Assembly (NCBI GenBank): GCA_045588325.1
Contig: JAZNEA010000025.1
Location: 1-23,380 of the forward strand
DNA from: RGIG7378 sp045588325
Lineage (GTDB): Bacteria; Bacillota; Clostridia; RGIG7378
DNA length: 23,380 nt
Direction: 5' to 3'
Both the position numbers and the translations under genes were made by a program. The notes beneath the pieces were generated by a model that was given only the letters and a program-made list of their open reading frames with translations, was not told where the DNA came from and ran no database searches. Positions 21,213 to 23,380 of this stretch are shown here, piece by piece. Within the stretch, counting starts at the first letter, position 1. Each line of letters starts with the position of its first letter.

Positions 21213-22088
21213 ATGAACAAGATCAGAAGATTCTTTAATAAATACGGCATTACAAACTTGATGTACTATATTATTGTAGGCAATGTTCTGGTCTTTTTGG
21301 CAGATGCTATCGCCGGGGCTGCGTGGGGCTTTGATCTCAACAGCTGGTTGGTGCTCACTCCTGTGGAGCTGTTTAAGGGACAGATATGGAGGCTGTTTAC
21401 CTTTATCTTTGTCTTGCCAGAACTGAGCACAGACTTTATGAACCTGGTACTATGGAATTTCTTCACATTGTATTTTTACCACATGATTGGATCTAATCTG
21501 GAGCGCTATTTTGGCACAGGTAAGTTCAACATGGTTTATGCCACGGGCATTATCTGCACATGGGCTCTGTGCCTGATTGGATATGCCATTAACTGGTTTA
21601 TGCCCAGCTTTTGGATTATGACCAGCATGTCATCCAGCATGATTAACCTAGGACTATTTCTGGCTTTTGCCACTGTTTTCCCCAATGTGGAGCTTATGCT
21701 GTTCTTTATTATCCCCATCAAGGTCAAGTGGTTAGGCATTATAGAGTTCGTGATGCTGGTATTGCAGATGATTTCGGCTTTGGTTTATGGAGATGTGCTG
21801 GGAGTTATGACAGTAGTTGCAGTTCTGGCAAACTACTTTATCTGGTTTGGTCGCGAATGGGCAGCCAAGGGATGGTTCTTTGGCAAGAACAAGGTTCGCA
21901 GTGCTCAGCACAAGTCCAAGATAGTAAAAATTAAGGCCAAGGATGTGGTCAGAAACTATAGACACAAGTGCTGTGTTTGTGGTAAAACAGACGAGTCCGA
22001 TCCAAACATGCAGTTCAGATACTGTGTCAAGTGCTCAGGTCTTAAAGAATATTGCATGGATCACATAAACGATCATACTCATTCGTAG
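21213..22088 (+). CDS. Rhomboid-like membrane protein with C-terminal zinc finger, probably inactive as a protease
   Basis: The ATG at 21213 follows AAAGGT (21200-21205) and the promoter; an open frame further upstream is antisense to the neighbour. The 291-residue protein has about six membrane helices in residues 15-215, with the rhomboid landmarks GQIWRLFTFIF (56-66) and SNLERYFGTGKF (94-105). The loop-helix 4 block reads SSSMINLGLFLAFATVFPN (140-158), where active rhomboids have GxSG. Ser142 aligns with the nucleophile, but both glycines are replaced, and the sixth helix (about 193-211) has no His. The cytoplasmic tail (about 250-290) holds C253-x2-C256, C271-x2-C274, C281-x2-H284 and H288/H290, eight possible ligands for two zinc ions. 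The gene may share its transcript with tRNA-Leu 10 bases downstream. Confidence 0.85.
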   Translation: MNKIRRFFNKYGITNLMYYIIVGNVLVFLADAIAGAAWGFDLNSWLVLTPVELFKGQIWRLFTFIFVLPELSTDFMNLVLWNFFTLYFYHMIGSNLERYFGTGKFNMVYATGIICTWALCLIGYAINWFMPSFWIMTSMSSSMINLGLFLAFATVFPNVELMLFFIIPIKVKWLGIIEFVMLVLQMISALVYGDVLGVMTVVAVLANYFIWFGREWAAKGWFFGKNKVRSAQHKSKIVKIKAKDVVRNYRHKCCVCGKTDESDPNMQFRYCVKCSGLKEYCMDHINDHTHS

Positions 22089-22098
22089 TATGTAATAT

Positions 22099-22180
22099 GC
22101 GGCCGTGGTGGAATGGCAGACACGACGGTTTTAGGTGCCGTTTCGAGAGAGTGGGGGTTCAAGTCCCCCCGGCCGCACCA
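22099..22180 (+). tRNA. tRNA-Leu, anticodon UAG
   Basis: The 82-base gene folds as a class II tRNA: acceptor GCGGCCG/CGGCCGC (22099-22105 with 22170-22176), discriminator A22177 and an encoded CCA. It has a D arm GTG/CAC, an anticodon stem ACGGT/GCCGT around the loop TTTAGGT (anticodon TAG), an 11-base variable arm and a T arm GGGGG/CCCCC with loop TTCAAGT. It reads CUA and other CUN codons. It starts 10 bases after the rhomboid-like gene and has no promoter of its own that I can see. Confidence 0.97.
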
Positions 22181-22187
22181 TCTAAAG

Positions 22188-22234
22188 ACACCATTGAAAT
22201 CTGAACCCCCAAGTTCGGACTCAATGGTGTTTTT
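22188..22234 (+). terminator. Terminator after tRNA-Leu
   Basis: ACACCATTGA (22188-22197) pairs perfectly with TCAATGGTGT (22221-22230), followed by TTTTATT. An inner hairpin CTGAAC/GTTCGG (22201-22206 with 22213-22218) fills the loop. Confidence 0.85.
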
Positions 22235-22253
22235 ATTATAAAATCCAGTATTT

Positions 22254-22284
22254 ATGCGGCTTTTCGAGGTCGCATTTTCTTTTT
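22254..22284 (+). terminator. Second terminator-like hairpin
   Basis: ATGCGGC (22254-22260) pairs with GTCGCAT (22269-22275), one wobble, followed by TTTCTTTTT. It may be a back-up terminator. The remaining bases to 22399 are A/T-rich with one weak inverted repeat TTTCAA/TTGAAA (22309-22337), which may end the reverse-strand regulator gene; no gene is seen there. Confidence 0.5.
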
Positions 22285-22399
22285 ATCAGCTGGACTGAAA
22301 ATAGAAAATTTCAAATTCTGCAATTAGAAAATTGAAAAACAAACCTTTTTGAACACATCAGTCTATGTGCATATATCTAAAAAAGTGAATTTTCTTTGT

Positions 22400-23248
22400 T
22401 TATGAAAAGATGAACTTGATTTTTTCTTTTGCTATTCTTTCATTACAGTACACAAAGTTAAATTCTCCGCTGATCTGCATATCCGCAACGGTAAAGGTGG
22501 CAAGGTCGTTACGACAACGTGATATTGGTTCATAGGCAAAGGTAATGGCACTGTTGTTTGCCACAAGGTCACAGATCACGGAAAAATTGCCGACGGAGAT
22601 ACAACGCTTAAAGTTGTCAAGGGAAAAACCTCGGTCTGTAATAGCGTTATGCAGTAATGTTCTTGTTCCCGAAAACGGCTCTCTCACCACAATATCCTCT
22701 GCAAGAATCTCTTCAAGGGTCACGGTCTTGTTGGCAAAAGGATGGCTTTTTGCACAGACCCCAACAAACGCTTCTTTCTTATAAAGGTGGTAGCCGTATT
22801 TGGATTTGTCAAACACACCTTCGATAACAGCGAAATCGATCTCTGCCTTTTCAAGCATATGTAAAAGAATTTCTGTGTTATCAACAACTAAATCAAGGGT
22901 ATGGTTAGGCTTTTGCAGAAAGGAACGAATCTCGGGTACGATCACAAATTCGCCGATGGTCTTGGTTGCACCAACGGTCATATGAACGGTATCAGTAGGG
23001 ATGAACTTTTCACGGATATCCGCTTCCTCTGCCTTGATGCTGTCAAAATAACGCTTCAGTCGTTCGGCGTTCTTTGTTCTTGACAGCGACCGTCCATCAT
23101 ACTCAAACAGCTTCACACCGTAATAATTCTCCAAATAATGAATATGCTGCGTGACACCCGGCTGTGTCATATTCAGTTTTTCAGCCGTTCTACGTTAATT
23201 CATTTCATCATAGAGGCCAAGGAAGGTAAGCACTCTGTAATCTAACAT
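22400..23248 (-). pseudogene. LysR-family transcriptional regulator interrupted by one in-frame stop
   Basis: Read on the reverse strand from an ATG at 23248 with GGAGG just upstream, the frame gives MLDYRVLTFLGLYDEMN. It then meets TAA at 23195-23197 (codon 18) and goes on in the same frame as RRTAEKLNMTQPGVTQHIHY. The pieces together form a normal 282-residue LysR protein: a winged helix-turn-helix (about 1-60) and an effector domain (about 90-282) with VVDNTEILLHMLEKAEIDFAVI and EPFSGTR. The stop replaces the position usually filled by Tyr/Phe before T-x-AAE, so a single change from TAT or TAC would explain it. Restart at the ATG at 23170 would lack the first DNA-binding helices. Many GAA codons set it apart from the core genes. 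It is probably a recent pseudogene, unless the base is an error. Confidence 0.82.
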
Positions 23249-23270
23249 AACAGCCTCCAATTATTTAGAG

Positions 23271-23294
23271 TTATCAATCAATAAAAATTGATAA
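23271..23294. promoter_or_regulatory. Palindromic operator-like site between the LysR gene and the divergent gene
   Basis: TTATCAAT (23271-23278) and ATTGATAA (23287-23294) form a perfect 8-bp inverted repeat with an 8-base A/T spacer. It lies 2 bases before the -35 box of the rightward promoter. LysR regulators bind such interrupted palindromes (T-N11-A type) between themselves and a divergent target, so this is the likely binding site. Confidence 0.6.
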
Positions 23295-23295
23295 T

Positions 23296-23324
23296 TTGAT
23301 TTTATCATAAATTTGTGTTATAAT
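23296..23324 (+). promoter_or_regulatory. Strong extended -10 promoter of the gene at the right edge
   Basis: TTGATT (23296-23301), 17 bases, TATAAT (23319-23324), preceded by TGT to make an extended -10 element. Confidence 0.8.
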
Positions 23325-23357
23325 CAAGGTATATAAATTCATCGGAGGAAAACTTTT

Positions 23358-23380
23358 ATGAAAATTTTGAAAATATTTCC
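23358..23380 (+). CDS. Start of an unidentified gene, cut by the window edge
   Basis: An ATG at 23358 follows GGAGG (23344-23348) and a strong promoter; only MKILKIF and two bases are visible. It is divergent from the LysR gene and is probably its target. LysR genes often flank YeiH-type putative sulfate exporters, whose N-termini can be similar, but seven residues cannot decide this. Confidence 0.65.

Overview
The window looks like a chromosomal segment of an anaerobic low-GC Gram-positive bacterium of the class Clostridia, probably Lachnospiraceae-like. The support is the order rplS-lepB-rbgA-rnhB-yraN, strong AGGAGG ribosome binding sites, sigma-A type promoters, an ECF sigma/DUF4179 pair, a rhomboid-like protein with a C-terminal zinc finger and a LysRS with an extra tRNA-binding domain. 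The core genes spell Glu almost only as GAG and Lys mostly as AAG, and this gives a yardstick for spotting foreign pieces.

Layout. 1-4575: the tail of an exported, possibly carbohydrate-binding protein, then fba (aldolase), a small two-helix membrane protein, greA and lysS, each with recognisable promoters and terminators. 4576-6465: an ECF sigma factor and its DUF4179 anti-sigma partner, richer in GAA codons, sitting between two 96-bp direct repeats. The repeats are the 3' end of lysS plus its terminator. 6562-7375: a small unknown protein and an ArsC/Spx-like thioredoxin-fold protein. 7480-11276: a four-gene run (degenerate J-domain membrane protein, family 9-like carbohydrate-binding protein, CapA-like phosphoesterase, radical SAM PflX-like protein), the last pair overlapping. 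11270-11611: a non-coding element with imperfect terminal inverted repeats, two 53-bp internal direct repeats and a hairpin-rich core. 11616-15897: rplS with a structured leader, then lepB, rbgA, rnhB, yraN and an M19 dipeptidase, the last four genes overlapping. 15908-20270: a subgroup-Ic aspartate-type aminotransferase, then pgi-malQ for hexose phosphate and glucan metabolism. 20300-22180: a reverse-strand metallophosphoesterase, a divergent rhomboid-like gene, and tRNA-Leu(UAG). 22181-23380: compositionally different DNA with a LysR regulator interrupted by one in-frame ochre codon, a palindromic operator-like site, a strong promoter and the first codons of a divergent gene.

The genes fit a sugar-fermenting, polysaccharide-using anaerobe: fba and pgi serve glycolysis, malQ serves glycogen or maltodextrin turnover, and lysS, greA, rplS, rbgA and the tRNA serve transcription and translation. 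The most unusual structures are the sigma/anti-sigma cassette bracketed by a duplicated lysS end whose coding differences are all synonymous, the repeat element before rplS, the rhomboid-like protein lacking the catalytic His and GxSG glycines, and the regulator with a stop inside its DNA-binding helix. All homology calls are from reading the sequence; no database search was run.
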